Source of the DNA: Chitinivibrionales bacterium
GTDB taxonomy: Bacteria; Fibrobacterota; Chitinivibrionia; Chitinivibrionales; JANQEN01
DNA: 5,250 bases
NCBI GenBank assembly: GCA_030593665.1
Contig: JAUVGS010000185.1
Coordinates: forward strand, 1-5,250
Direction: 5' to 3'
Below are positions 1 to 5,250 of this stretch, piece after piece. Under the pieces are notes generated by a model, which had not been told where the DNA came from, searched no databases, and saw nothing but the letters and a program-made list of their open reading frames with translations. Within the stretch, counting starts at the first letter, position 1. Each line of letters starts with the position of its first letter. The position numbers and the translations under genes are program-made.

Positions 1-35
1 TATTATTCCGGCATAGGAAAGATAAATATATCGAT

Positions 36-73
36 AAAAAAAAAGGACGAGGAATTTTCTTCGTCCTTTTTTT
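36..73 (+). terminator. Intrinsic (rho-independent) terminator of the upstream unit
   Basis: A run of nine A (36-44) precedes a GC-containing stem: 45-52 (GGACGAGG) pairs with 59-66 (CTTCGTCC) with one G-T wobble, closing a six-base loop (53-58). A run of seven T follows (67-73). The A run can pair with the T run, so the hairpin would work in either direction. It probably ends a + strand gene whose last codons lie at the left edge (a TAG occurs at 14-16 in one frame), and it insulates the downstream operon from read-through. Confidence 0.85.
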
Positions 74-132
74 ATTATGCACTTCCTTTTTTTCCCCATA
101 CCTCCTTAATAGTTTTTTTAACTAAAGAAACC

Positions 133-214
133 ATTTAGTGACAATAATTACAGACAAACAGGAGCCGGTTGATTATTTTTAAGTGTTGGGAAAAACAATT
201 TAGTACCTTACAGA
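133..214 (+). repeat. Paired direct repeats upstream of the promoter
   Basis: ATTTAGT occurs at 133-139 and 198-204, and TTACAGA at 148-154 and 208-214, in the same order both times but with 8 bases between them in the first copy and 3 in the second. The two copies lie upstream of the candidate promoter and could be activator or repressor sites. Separately, TGCTTTCTT occurs at 216-224 and 276-284. All are short, and the region's biased composition makes chance matches possible. Confidence 0.25.
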
Positions 215-233
215 TTGCTTTCTTGTTTTTTAG

Positions 234-262
234 GTATTGGTTACAAATTTATTTGTTACAAT
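234..262 (+). promoter_or_regulatory. Candidate extended -10 promoter
   Basis: TACAAT at 257-262 matches five of six bases of the sigma-70 -10 consensus and is preceded by TGT (254-256), the TGn of an extended -10 element. No good -35 box is found at 16-18 bases; TATTGG (235-240) is the nearest, and extended -10 promoters depend less on it. Transcription would begin near 269-270, giving a leader of roughly 85 bases. The organism's sigma-factor preferences are unknown, so this remains a candidate. Confidence 0.35.
243..256. promoter_or_regulatory. 14-bp palindrome, possible operator
   Basis: ACAAAT (243-248), two bases, then ATTTGT (251-256) form a perfect inverted repeat. It lies in the spacer of the candidate promoter and its right arm covers the TGT of the extended -10. 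That position would suit a dimeric repressor that blocks polymerase. AT-rich palindromes of this size also arise by chance, so confidence is low. Confidence 0.25.
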
Positions 263-270
263 ACTTTATT

Positions 271-287
271 CCGAATGCTTTCTTCGG
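271..287 (+). other. Leader hairpin 1
   Basis: CCGAA (271-275) pairs perfectly with TTCGG (283-287) around a seven-base loop. If the -10 element at 257-262 is correct, this stem would sit at the very 5' end of the mRNA, a position where hairpins are known to protect transcripts from degradation. It lacks a following T run, so it is not a terminator. Confidence 0.35.
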
Positions 288-315
288 TTAGAAAGGAATC
301 TGATAAGGAACTTAC

Positions 316-357
316 TTGCGGGTTTATCCCGCGTTAGATAAATCGAGCGGCTTATGA
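316..357 (+). CDS. Possible 13-codon leader peptide
   Basis: A TTG at 316 opens a frame of 13 codons ending in TGA at 355-357, giving (M)RVYPALDKSSGL. A Shine-Dalgarno-like AAGGAA (305-310) lies five bases before the TTG, better placed than anything in front of the next gene's ATG. The TGA overlaps that ATG as ATGA, the classic arrangement for translational coupling. Against it: a non-ATG start, very short length, and a GC hairpin over its first codons. The peptide resembles nothing I recognise and has no run of one amino acid that would suggest attenuation. It is a speculative call. Confidence 0.2.
   Translation: MRVYPALDKSSGL
318..332 (+). other. Leader hairpin 2, GC-rich
   Basis: GCGGG (318-322) pairs perfectly with CCCGC (328-332) around the loop TTTAT. 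It stands out as an all-GC stem within AT-rich DNA, 21 bases before the first start codon. No T run follows, so it is unlikely to terminate transcription. It could affect ribosome access to the first gene, and it overlaps the possible leader ORF at 316-357. Confidence 0.4.
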
Positions 358-1457
358 TCAGGTTGTCACGATATTTCAGATATGGTGTTATACTACTTCA
401 GTTTGTTTTAAGTAGTACCCGATCGGCATCGGCTCTCTCCATGCAATTCATTGTAACCATGCCGTCGGTTATCACCAAAGGTACGATTACCGAGTTTGAC
501 CTGTTCGGTAACGGCTCCGGAGCCCAGGTATTTATTATCATTCTTGATAACAGCGGTGAAATAAAACACTATCGCGGACTCACTCTCAGGTATAAGGTCG
601 AGTACCTGCCGGGTGACGGCAGCCCTGCGAAAAAATTATATGAAGGGATATCCTATCCATTTACCATGGCCCCGCATGAGCAGGCGCCGCCGATATCCAG
701 CAAAGACTTCCTGAAAAAAAATAATCATACAGTAAAAGCCTCAATAAGAAAAACTTTGTTTGAATTAAGTAACACCGATCCGTTAAAAAAGCAGTTTCTT
801 GACACGCAGAAGATCCCTGACGGTAAAGTCCGGTATACCATGAAACTGGGGCAAAAAATTTCCATACTGGATGTGCAGACCTCTGATCATATTGTCCTTA
901 ATGCAAGCACTGTTGAACTGATCACGCCGGGGGCGGCAGCCTCTGATAACCCTCCAATCGAGTATAACACTAATCCGCTGTTTATCTGGACATCGGATAT
1001 TCCGCCGAACATTTATGGGAATGGTGATGTGTTTACCGTGCGCATTTTTAAAGCAAGGATAGGAGAATCGCCGGCACAGACGTTGAGCGGGATACCGGTA
1101 TTCGAATCAGGAACCAGGACAACCCGGTATCAGGTCCCTCAACAGGATTACCGGTTCACACCCGGGGCAGTATACTACTGGGAAGTTATCGGGTACGTTA
1201 AAGGGATAGCAACTTCAGAGATAAAAAGCAGCCCCTTTGGATTCAGAATGGCGAAACCGATCAATCTCGAGTTCTGGGAAGTAGTGAATACCCTGAAACA
1301 GGTTTATGGCGAAGATATCCTGGAAAAAATTTATGAATACGATGCCGCAGTGACAATAAAAAGAGACGGAAAAACAATAGATATTCAGGAATTGAAAGAG
1401 ATAGTACGAAAGATCAAGGCTGGGGATTTTTCAATTCAATCGACCCATGTTCATTAA
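354..1457 (+). CDS. Secreted protein with fibronectin-III-like module, function unknown
   Basis: This 367-residue protein is not one I can name. Residues 1-27 form a signal peptide: basic start (MIRLSRYFR), hydrophobic core (about 10-20) and a likely signal peptidase I site after Ala-Ser-Ala (25-27). Residues 28-190 are rich in predicted strands with no family recognised. Residues 192-300 read as a fibronectin-III/Ig-like sandwich: NPLFIWTSD (207-215), FTVRIFKA (227-234), PVFE (248-251), FTPGAVYYWEVIG (268-280) and a closing SSPFGFRMA (292-300). Residues 301-357 look mostly helical and charged. There is no cysteine and no catalytic motif, so a structural or binding role in the periplasm or on the surface is inferred. 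The frame is closed by TAA at 339-341, and ATG 354 is the first usable start that keeps the signal peptide; its own ribosome site is weak (GAG, 345-347). It heads the operon, 12 bases before the next gene. Confidence 0.85.
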   Translation: MIRLSRYFRYGVILLQFVLSSTRSASALSMQFIVTMPSVITKGTITEFDLFGNGSGAQVFIIILDNSGEIKHYRGLTLRYKVEYLPGDGSPAKKLYEGISYPFTMAPHEQAPPISSKDFLKKNNHTVKASIRKTLFELSNTDPLKKQFLDTQKIPDGKVRYTMKLGQKISILDVQTSDHIVLNASTVELITPGAAASDNPPIEYNTNPLFIWTSDIPPNIYGNGDVFTVRIFKARIGESPAQTLSGIPVFESGTRTTRYQVPQQDYRFTPGAVYYWEVIGYVKGIATSEIKSSPFGFRMAKPINLEFWEVVNTLKQVYGEDILEKIYEYDAAVTIKRDGKTIDIQELKEIVRKIKAGDFSIQSTHVH

Positions 1458-1469
1458 ATGGATTCGTGA
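1458..1469 (+). promoter_or_regulatory. Start-stop minicistron between genes one and two
   Basis: The 12 bases between the genes are ATG-GAT-TCG-TGA. The ATG directly abuts the first gene's TAA, and the TGA directly abuts the second gene's ATG at 1470, in the same frame. No Shine-Dalgarno sequence is visible; only GGA (1460-1462) is weakly suggestive. The layout fits termination-reinitiation, with ribosomes leaving the first gene restarting locally. The in-frame TGA also rules out any earlier start for the second gene. Confidence 0.4.
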
Positions 1470-4115
1470 ATGAGAAACAGTATTCTGAGCATAGTATTTC
1501 TCCTTTTTTGTATCGTGCGTGAAGCGTCTTCAAACACCAATGAGATCGCACTGGTTATGAAATGCCGTGGTATGGTATCGGTAAGTTATCACGGCGGCAA
1601 GGGGCATGCCATGGTATCGAAAGGGTATCTTGTTCTGCCCGGCGCAAGGCTTCAGACCGGATCGGGAGGGTTCGCCATTGTAAAGTATATCGGCAGCAGA
1701 AGTGTTGTTGTAATCAGGCCGCGCTCAGAAGCACTATTTAACGCATTTCAAAGTGAGAATGGTACAAACGAATCCCTGGAGATGAAAACGGGTGAAGCGC
1801 TCCTGGATGTGTTGTTGCCGCGGAAATACAGCTTTGACCTGCATACTGCCGCCGCACTGGTATCCTTCCGCAAGAATGCACAGATATTCGTCATTCTATC
1901 GAAAAATGATCAGGGAACGGCACTCTATAACCTGTCGGGATCTGCACAGATTGCCGATAATAATTTTACTACCTGGCGGGTACTTGACCCTGAAATGGCG
2001 GCATTTGCGGCACAGAATGGATTTGTGCAACTCAGTAAACTTCCCAGGAGTGCTCTGCCGCGTCTGCGCACCATTTTCGATAGTACGCGAAAGCTGACGA
2101 CAGGCCCTCCGCTGGTGCATGATCTGATTATAAAAGCCGGTCCCAACGGTATCACAGAGCCTTCAGGCAAAGTCGTTGCTCTCAGCGGCGTCGCTGTTGA
2201 CATTAAAGCGGTTTCTGAAACAGAGAAAATTTTTACCGCGTGGAAAGTCGTTGACGGGAATGCGTATATCAAAAATATTGCATCGGCTGAAACTCAGGTT
2301 GCGGTTACATCCAATACCCTGGTAGAAGCGCTGTTTGAAGAGACCCCGTCAATTTTACGAATAGTAAAATCAGAGCAGGGGGCGACAGAACCGAATGGTG
2401 ATATATCCCTCCAGCGGGGATCGCCGGTCACAATCAGGCTTGCGCCGAATGAAGGGTATTCCTTTGCCGGCTGGAAAACAAGCAGCGATGTAACAATAGA
2501 GGAGGTTGACGAGTTTGCGACCCTTATTTCTGTCAATGCAGCCCGCGGAAAGGTGTCTCCGCGATTCATAAAAAAGTCCTACCAACTGACAGTTCAGAAG
2601 AGTGAAAACGGGACGAGTACTCCGAAAGGCGCCCAGACAGTGTATCATGGCGATTCAACCGCCATTACTGCGGTACCACATGAAGGATACCGGTTTATAC
2701 GCTGGGATATTGTTGAAGGACACGCTGATATCACACACCCGTATAACGCGGCAACAACCGTTATATGCGATAGTGTTGACGCAATCATCCAGCCGTTCTT
2801 TTCAGACAATGCCGTGGAAGTCTCTATACTTACCCATGAACTGGTTGACGAAATATCCCCGCGCGGTAATTTTTATGTTATCCGTAACTCCCTGTTTACC
2901 GTAGAAGTGAAGCCAAAAACCGGCATGATGGTTTCCCGATGGCTTGTTGAGCGTGGGAAGGCCCGGGTGGAAGGAAATGAGCATGCAGTAATCAAATGTA
3001 AAACTCCCTTTGAAATCAAGCCGGTTATTACTGAACAGGAGTATGACCTGACGCTGTTACACAACAAGTACGGTTCTGTAAATCCCGTGGGTACCCATAC
3101 CGTCTTATATAAACGGCCCGTTACCATTAAAGCTGAACCGAGTGAAGGCATGCATTTTATCCGCTGGCAGCTCAGCGGCGGGTGGGCTGATATTGCCGAT
3201 CCCCGGCATGACAGTACCCGGGTGGTACTCACCCATGGCGATGCGGTTATTAAAGCCGAATTTGCCGAGACAATCTGTACACTAAACGTTGCGGCAACGC
3301 ACGGCGGGTATACTGAACCCGGCGGGCTGGTGAAAAATTATGAAGGCGGCGATGTGATTATACAGGCAATCCCCAATCCGAAAGCCGCTTTTATAGGCTG
3401 GGAAATTGTTGCGGGGAAGGATAATATTCTCTTTTCCGATACCCTGACTATAGCAGAGCAGACTATAACCGGCAGAAAAGGCAATGCGTCTGTTAATGCC
3501 CTGTTCTCAACCGAAACGGTGCAGATGACAGTGTTGACAAACGGGCTCGGTACCACTGCGCCGGAAGGAAAAATCTACGCGGTCAAGAACAAATGGACCC
3601 CGCTTATTGCGGTACCGAATGAAAATCAGGCCTTTGTTCAGTGGACCGTGATATCCGGTACGGACGTCCGGTTTAAAGACCCTTTTTCCGCTGAAACCGA
3701 AGTCAATCCCGGCGCTGAAGAGGTGGTCTTTAAAGCACTTTTTCAATCTTCAACACTGGGGCTGTCAACTGAGGGCACTGAAGGGGATGTTTCTTTGCCG
3801 GACTCCTGTACCTTGCAGATTATTTATGATAAGAGTAAAGGATCGGTTGATACGGATGATGAGATATCGGTAAAACCCGGCATACCCATTGTTGTTACCG
3901 CCAGGGCGAACAAAGGATACTCGCTGGAAGAGTGGCGGCTCGTAAAGGGGAAAGCGTCATTTTCAGATATGCAGAATGCAACAATAACGGTTGTGTTGAA
4001 TAACGATGATGCAGTGATAACGCCGGTATTCAGACTCAAACCGCTGCATACCCTTGAGATCATGTTCAAGGATTATGAGGGCGCGTCAAAGACAATACGC
4101 AGTACGTACCGGTAG
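1470..4115 (+). CDS. Secreted FecR-domain protein with eight InlB/Flg_new-type repeats
   Basis: The 881-residue product starts with a signal peptide (hydrophobic 4-16, likely cut near Ser20-Ser21). Residues 27-200 contain a FecR-like domain: GMVSV near 34, GxxLxxGxxLQTGSGGFAIVKYIGSRSVVVIRP across 52-84, then ETGEALLDV-like strands (MKTGEALLDV, 105-114) and FDLHTAAALVSFR (122-134). This is the sandwich found in FecR, but the cytoplasmic anti-sigma segment and inner transmembrane helix of true FecR are absent, and no sigma factor is nearby, so a structural or ligand-binding role fits better than gene control. Residues 217-854 hold eight repeats of the divergent InlB B-repeat (Flg_new) type. A 21-residue Ser/Thr/Gly/acidic linker (759-779) separates repeats 7 and 8, and a 27-residue tail follows. 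No LPXTG, type IX sorting domain or transmembrane helix is seen at the C terminus, so how it is held at the cell is unclear. An adhesin, stalk or surface fibre is the likeliest role, by inference. Confidence 0.85.
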   Translation: MRNSILSIVFLLFCIVREASSNTNEIALVMKCRGMVSVSYHGGKGHAMVSKGYLVLPGARLQTGSGGFAIVKYIGSRSVVVIRPRSEALFNAFQSENGTNESLEMKTGEALLDVLLPRKYSFDLHTAAALVSFRKNAQIFVILSKNDQGTALYNLSGSAQIADNNFTTWRVLDPEMAAFAAQNGFVQLSKLPRSALPRLRTIFDSTRKLTTGPPLVHDLIIKAGPNGITEPSGKVVALSGVAVDIKAVSETEKIFTAWKVVDGNAYIKNIASAETQVAVTSNTLVEALFEETPSILRIVKSEQGATEPNGDISLQRGSPVTIRLAPNEGYSFAGWKTSSDVTIEEVDEFATLISVNAARGKVSPRFIKKSYQLTVQKSENGTSTPKGAQTVYHGDSTAITAVPHEGYRFIRWDIVEGHADITHPYNAATTVICDSVDAIIQPFFSDNAVEVSILTHELVDEISPRGNFYVIRNSLFTVEVKPKTGMMVSRWLVERGKARVEGNEHAVIKCKTPFEIKPVITEQEYDLTLLHNKYGSVNPVGTHTVLYKRPVTIKAEPSEGMHFIRWQLSGGWADIADPRHDSTRVVLTHGDAVIKAEFAETICTLNVAATHGGYTEPGGLVKNYEGGDVIIQAIPNPKAAFIGWEIVAGKDNILFSDTLTIAEQTITGRKGNASVNALFSTETVQMTVLTNGLGTTAPEGKIYAVKNKWTPLIAVPNENQAFVQWTVISGTDVRFKDPFSAETEVNPGAEEVVFKALFQSSTLGLSTEGTEGDVSLPDSCTLQIIYDKSKGSVDTDDEISVKPGIPIVVTARANKGYSLEEWRLVKGKASFSDMQNATITVVLNNDDAVITPVFRLKPLHTLEIMFKDYEGASKTIRSTYR
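2118..4031 (+). repeat. Eight tandem protein repeats (InlB B-repeat/Flg_new type)
   Basis: Repeats span about residues 217-291, 294-367, 370-444, 448-519, 524-599, 601-679, 682-758 and 780-854. Each has an opening strand, a G-x(3-4)-P-x-G turn in most copies, a strand ending in (A/P)xP or similar, an aromatic-x-x-W core, and a closing xAxF strand. The invariant Trp falls at 258, 335, 412, 491, 566, 644, 725 and 822, giving steps of 77, 77, 79, 75, 78, 81 and 97; the last is long because of the linker. The third and fifth copies are most alike (both FIRW followed by GxADI). The fourth lacks the usual glycine before its P-x-G, and the eighth replaces the P-x-G turn with an acidic DTDDE. The copies are well diverged in DNA, so the duplications are old and not slippage-prone. 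Confidence 0.85.
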
Positions 4116-4122
4116 GAGAAGG
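4114..4122 (+). promoter_or_regulatory. Ribosome binding site for the third gene
   Basis: AGGAGAAGG overlaps the second gene's TAG stop (4113-4115). The AAGG part ends ten bases before the ATG at 4133, and AGGAG ends fourteen before it. This is the best Shine-Dalgarno sequence in the operon and supports the ATG at 4133. Its overlap with the stop codon suggests coupling with the upstream gene. Confidence 0.6.
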
Positions 4123-4132
4123 TTTCGTTTTC

Positions 4133-5250
4133 ATGAAAAAGCACTCTTTTATAGGTATACTAATGATTGTTATATCGGTTACCGGTATTGTACCTCTACG
4201 GGGTGATGTGTTGCCGCTTGCGCCTGATGAAGAGGCGTTTGTTCCTCTTGATGATTTTTTTGTCACCTTTGCAATTGGCGAAATTAACTCTATCGTCAAA
4301 CGGGTCAGGGTATATTTTGACGACGAAGATATAACGCCGGACTGCCGTATTACTGAGACCACCATAAGTTTTATTCCTGACAAAAGTTTTACCAAACGGC
4401 CTGATATAGCAGGCCCCCATACCGTTACCGTTATTCTGTACGGTCATTATCGTGTTGCAATTACCAAGAGAGTTATCCGTTTTTACCTGTATAAGGTCGA
4501 ATCTATAACTGCTGATGAAAAGCTCGCGATGATAGAAAAGGGGAAGCAACTGAAAGGGGTGACGCCGGTCGATGTTATCAATACCGGGAAAGTGTACACC
4601 GGCATAGACTATAACAGTTATCAGGACAGCGGGATATTTGCCGGTATTCTTGATGCGTATGGTAACGGGTATAAAGGAAAATGGTTTTACAATTATAACC
4701 TTTCGCTTACCACACAGGAGGATGCGCGCAGGCAGACTTTACAGCGTTTCCGTTTCGCCACCGGCTATACAAAAAGCCTCCAGATCAGCGTTGGTGATAA
4801 CTGGCCATTATATAATCCATACATTCTGGACGGCCAGTGCCTTCGCGGTTTTGAACTCAACCTTAAAACACCCAAACGGTATACAAACCTTGATTTTGCA
4901 TTCGGTATGACCAGGCGGGATGTTGATCCCTATTTGAGTGATAAGCAGGGGTTGAAGGCACTGGTTGACAGCAGCGGTACAGTTTCCCATAACGATTCAA
5001 TATCGTTCTATGAAGATGGCACCTTTCAGAGAAGGATGTGGGCTGCACGTCTCCATTTTGGTACCGGCAGAGTGTTCAAACTTGGCTTTGACTTGCTCAA
5101 AGCAAAGGACGACTCCTCCTCCATTGATCAACTCTCTACAACCGACATGACCGGTGCACGGACGGTCATTGGGGAAACTCCCAAAGATAATGTCGTTGCC
5201 GGGGCTGATATCTGTTTCAATTTCTTGAAACGACGGCTCTCGCTATTTTC
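4133..5250 (+). CDS. Outer-membrane beta-barrel protein with N-terminal Ig-like domain (3' end beyond window)
   Basis: The frame is open from ATG 4133 to the right edge, 372 complete codons with no stop, so the gene is truncated by the window. Residues 1-24 are a signal peptide (MKKHSFIGIL start, hydrophobic to about 22, likely cut after Gly24). Residues 29-120 resemble an Ig-like module seen in envelope proteins of diderm bacteria: P-x-E-x-x (31-34), VRVYFDDEDITPD (58-70), ISFIPDKSF (78-86) and a GPHTVTVILYG strand (94-104). A short helical stretch (122-142) leads to a region from about 150 with alternating polar/hydrophobic strands and many Tyr, Phe, Gly and Asn, typical of a barrel: GIFAGILDAYGNGYKGKW (167-184), QRFRFATGY (204-212), SVGDNWPLYNPYILDG (219-234) and CLRGFELNL (236-244). 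The GD-x-x-P...L-x-G...RG pattern is one I associate with this kind of barrel. Role is inferred as membrane anchor or export pore for the operon's other products. Confidence 0.75.
   Translation, partial: MKKHSFIGILMIVISVTGIVPLRGDVLPLAPDEEAFVPLDDFFVTFAIGEINSIVKRVRVYFDDEDITPDCRITETTISFIPDKSFTKRPDIAGPHTVTVILYGHYRVAITKRVIRFYLYKVESITADEKLAMIEKGKQLKGVTPVDVINTGKVYTGIDYNSYQDSGIFAGILDAYGNGYKGKWFYNYNLSLTTQEDARRQTLQRFRFATGYTKSLQISVGDNWPLYNPYILDGQCLRGFELNLKTPKRYTNLDFAFGMTRRDVDPYLSDKQGLKALVDSSGTVSHNDSISFYEDGTFQRRMWAARLHFGTGRVFKLGFDLLKAKDDSSSIDQLSTTDMTGARTVIGETPKDNVVAGADICFNFLKRRLSLF

Larger units (their letters stand above)
74..353 (+). promoter_or_regulatory. AT-rich intergenic/leader region upstream of the three-gene operon
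   Basis: This 280-base stretch has no convincing gene of normal length. It is visibly richer in A and T than the flanking coding DNA, as expected for a promoter region. It holds a candidate extended -10 element, a perfect short palindrome, two sets of short direct repeats and two hairpins, listed separately. No known riboswitch class could be recognised. Since it is the only long non-coding gap before three tightly packed genes, the operon promoter most likely lies here. Confidence 0.6.

Noticed and set aside
1..16. C-terminal codons of an upstream + strand gene ending in TAG at 14-16
   Set aside because: Position just before the terminator fits, but five codons give no protein evidence, and another frame is also open here to 138.
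1..138. Open frame from the left edge to TAG at 136-138
   Set aside because: It reads through the terminator and gives low-complexity Lys/Phe-rich sequence, so it is unlikely to be coding.
318..332. GC hairpin read as an attenuator or terminator
   Set aside because: No T run follows, and the five-base stem is too short for a convincing intrinsic terminator.
1470..1535. Lipoprotein signal at Cys14 of the second protein
   Set aside because: The residue before the cysteine is Phe, which does not fit the lipobox (Gly, Ala or Ser), and the hydrophobic stretch continues past it.
2118..4031. CRISPR array or DNA-level tandem repeat
   Set aside because: The periodicity is in the protein; the copies are strongly diverged in DNA, with no identical repeats or uniform spacers.
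1792..4115. Several open frames of 60-119 codons on the minus strand and in another plus frame inside the repeat gene
   Set aside because: They lack ribosome sites, signal peptides or recognisable domains and lie fully within a well-supported gene; they are shadows of its codon pattern.
4066..5048. Minus-strand open frames across the third gene
   Set aside because: The plus frame has a ribosome site, signal peptide, Ig-like domain and barrel pattern over the same bases; the minus frames have none of these.

Overview
The window looks like chromosomal DNA from a Gram-negative (diderm) bacterium. All three substantial genes point the same way (+), each begins with a Sec-type signal peptide, and the third reads as an outer-membrane beta-barrel. 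Coding DNA is moderate in GC, while the 5' non-coding stretch is clearly AT-rich. The gene styles (fibronectin-like envelope protein, secreted FecR-like protein with InlB/Flg_new-type repeats, Ig-like plus barrel protein) recall those of poorly characterised diderm phyla such as Fibrobacterota and related candidate groups. That placement is an impression from style only; nothing here fixes the phylum.

Layout: (1) 1-73 ends a previous transcription unit with a strong intrinsic terminator (36-73). (2) 74-353 is an AT-rich regulatory region holding an extended -10 promoter candidate (257-262), a perfect 14-bp palindrome inside its spacer (243-256), short paired direct repeats, two leader hairpins (271-287 and 318-332) and a possible 13-codon leader ORF (316-357) whose stop overlaps the first gene's start as ATGA. 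(3) 354-1457 encodes a secreted 367-residue protein with a fibronectin-III-like module. (4) 1470-4115 encodes a secreted 881-residue protein: a FecR-like domain, then eight tandem repeats of about 77 residues, a linker before the last repeat, and a tail resembling the start of a ninth. (5) 4133 to the right edge is the 5' part (372 codons) of a third gene: signal peptide, an Ig-like domain, then a beta-barrel-like region with a conserved-looking GD-x-x-P motif; it runs out of the window.

Intergenic gaps of 12 and 17 nt indicate one operon, probably transcribed from the 74-353 region. The simplest joint reading is an envelope assembly: the barrel sits in the outer membrane, the repeat protein forms an extended stalk or surface fibre, and the small fibronectin-like protein is a periplasmic or surface accessory. 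No enzyme, signalling kinase, sigma factor, mobile element, CRISPR array, tRNA or rRNA was seen. The functional model is inference; gene boundaries and repeat architecture are read directly from the sequence.
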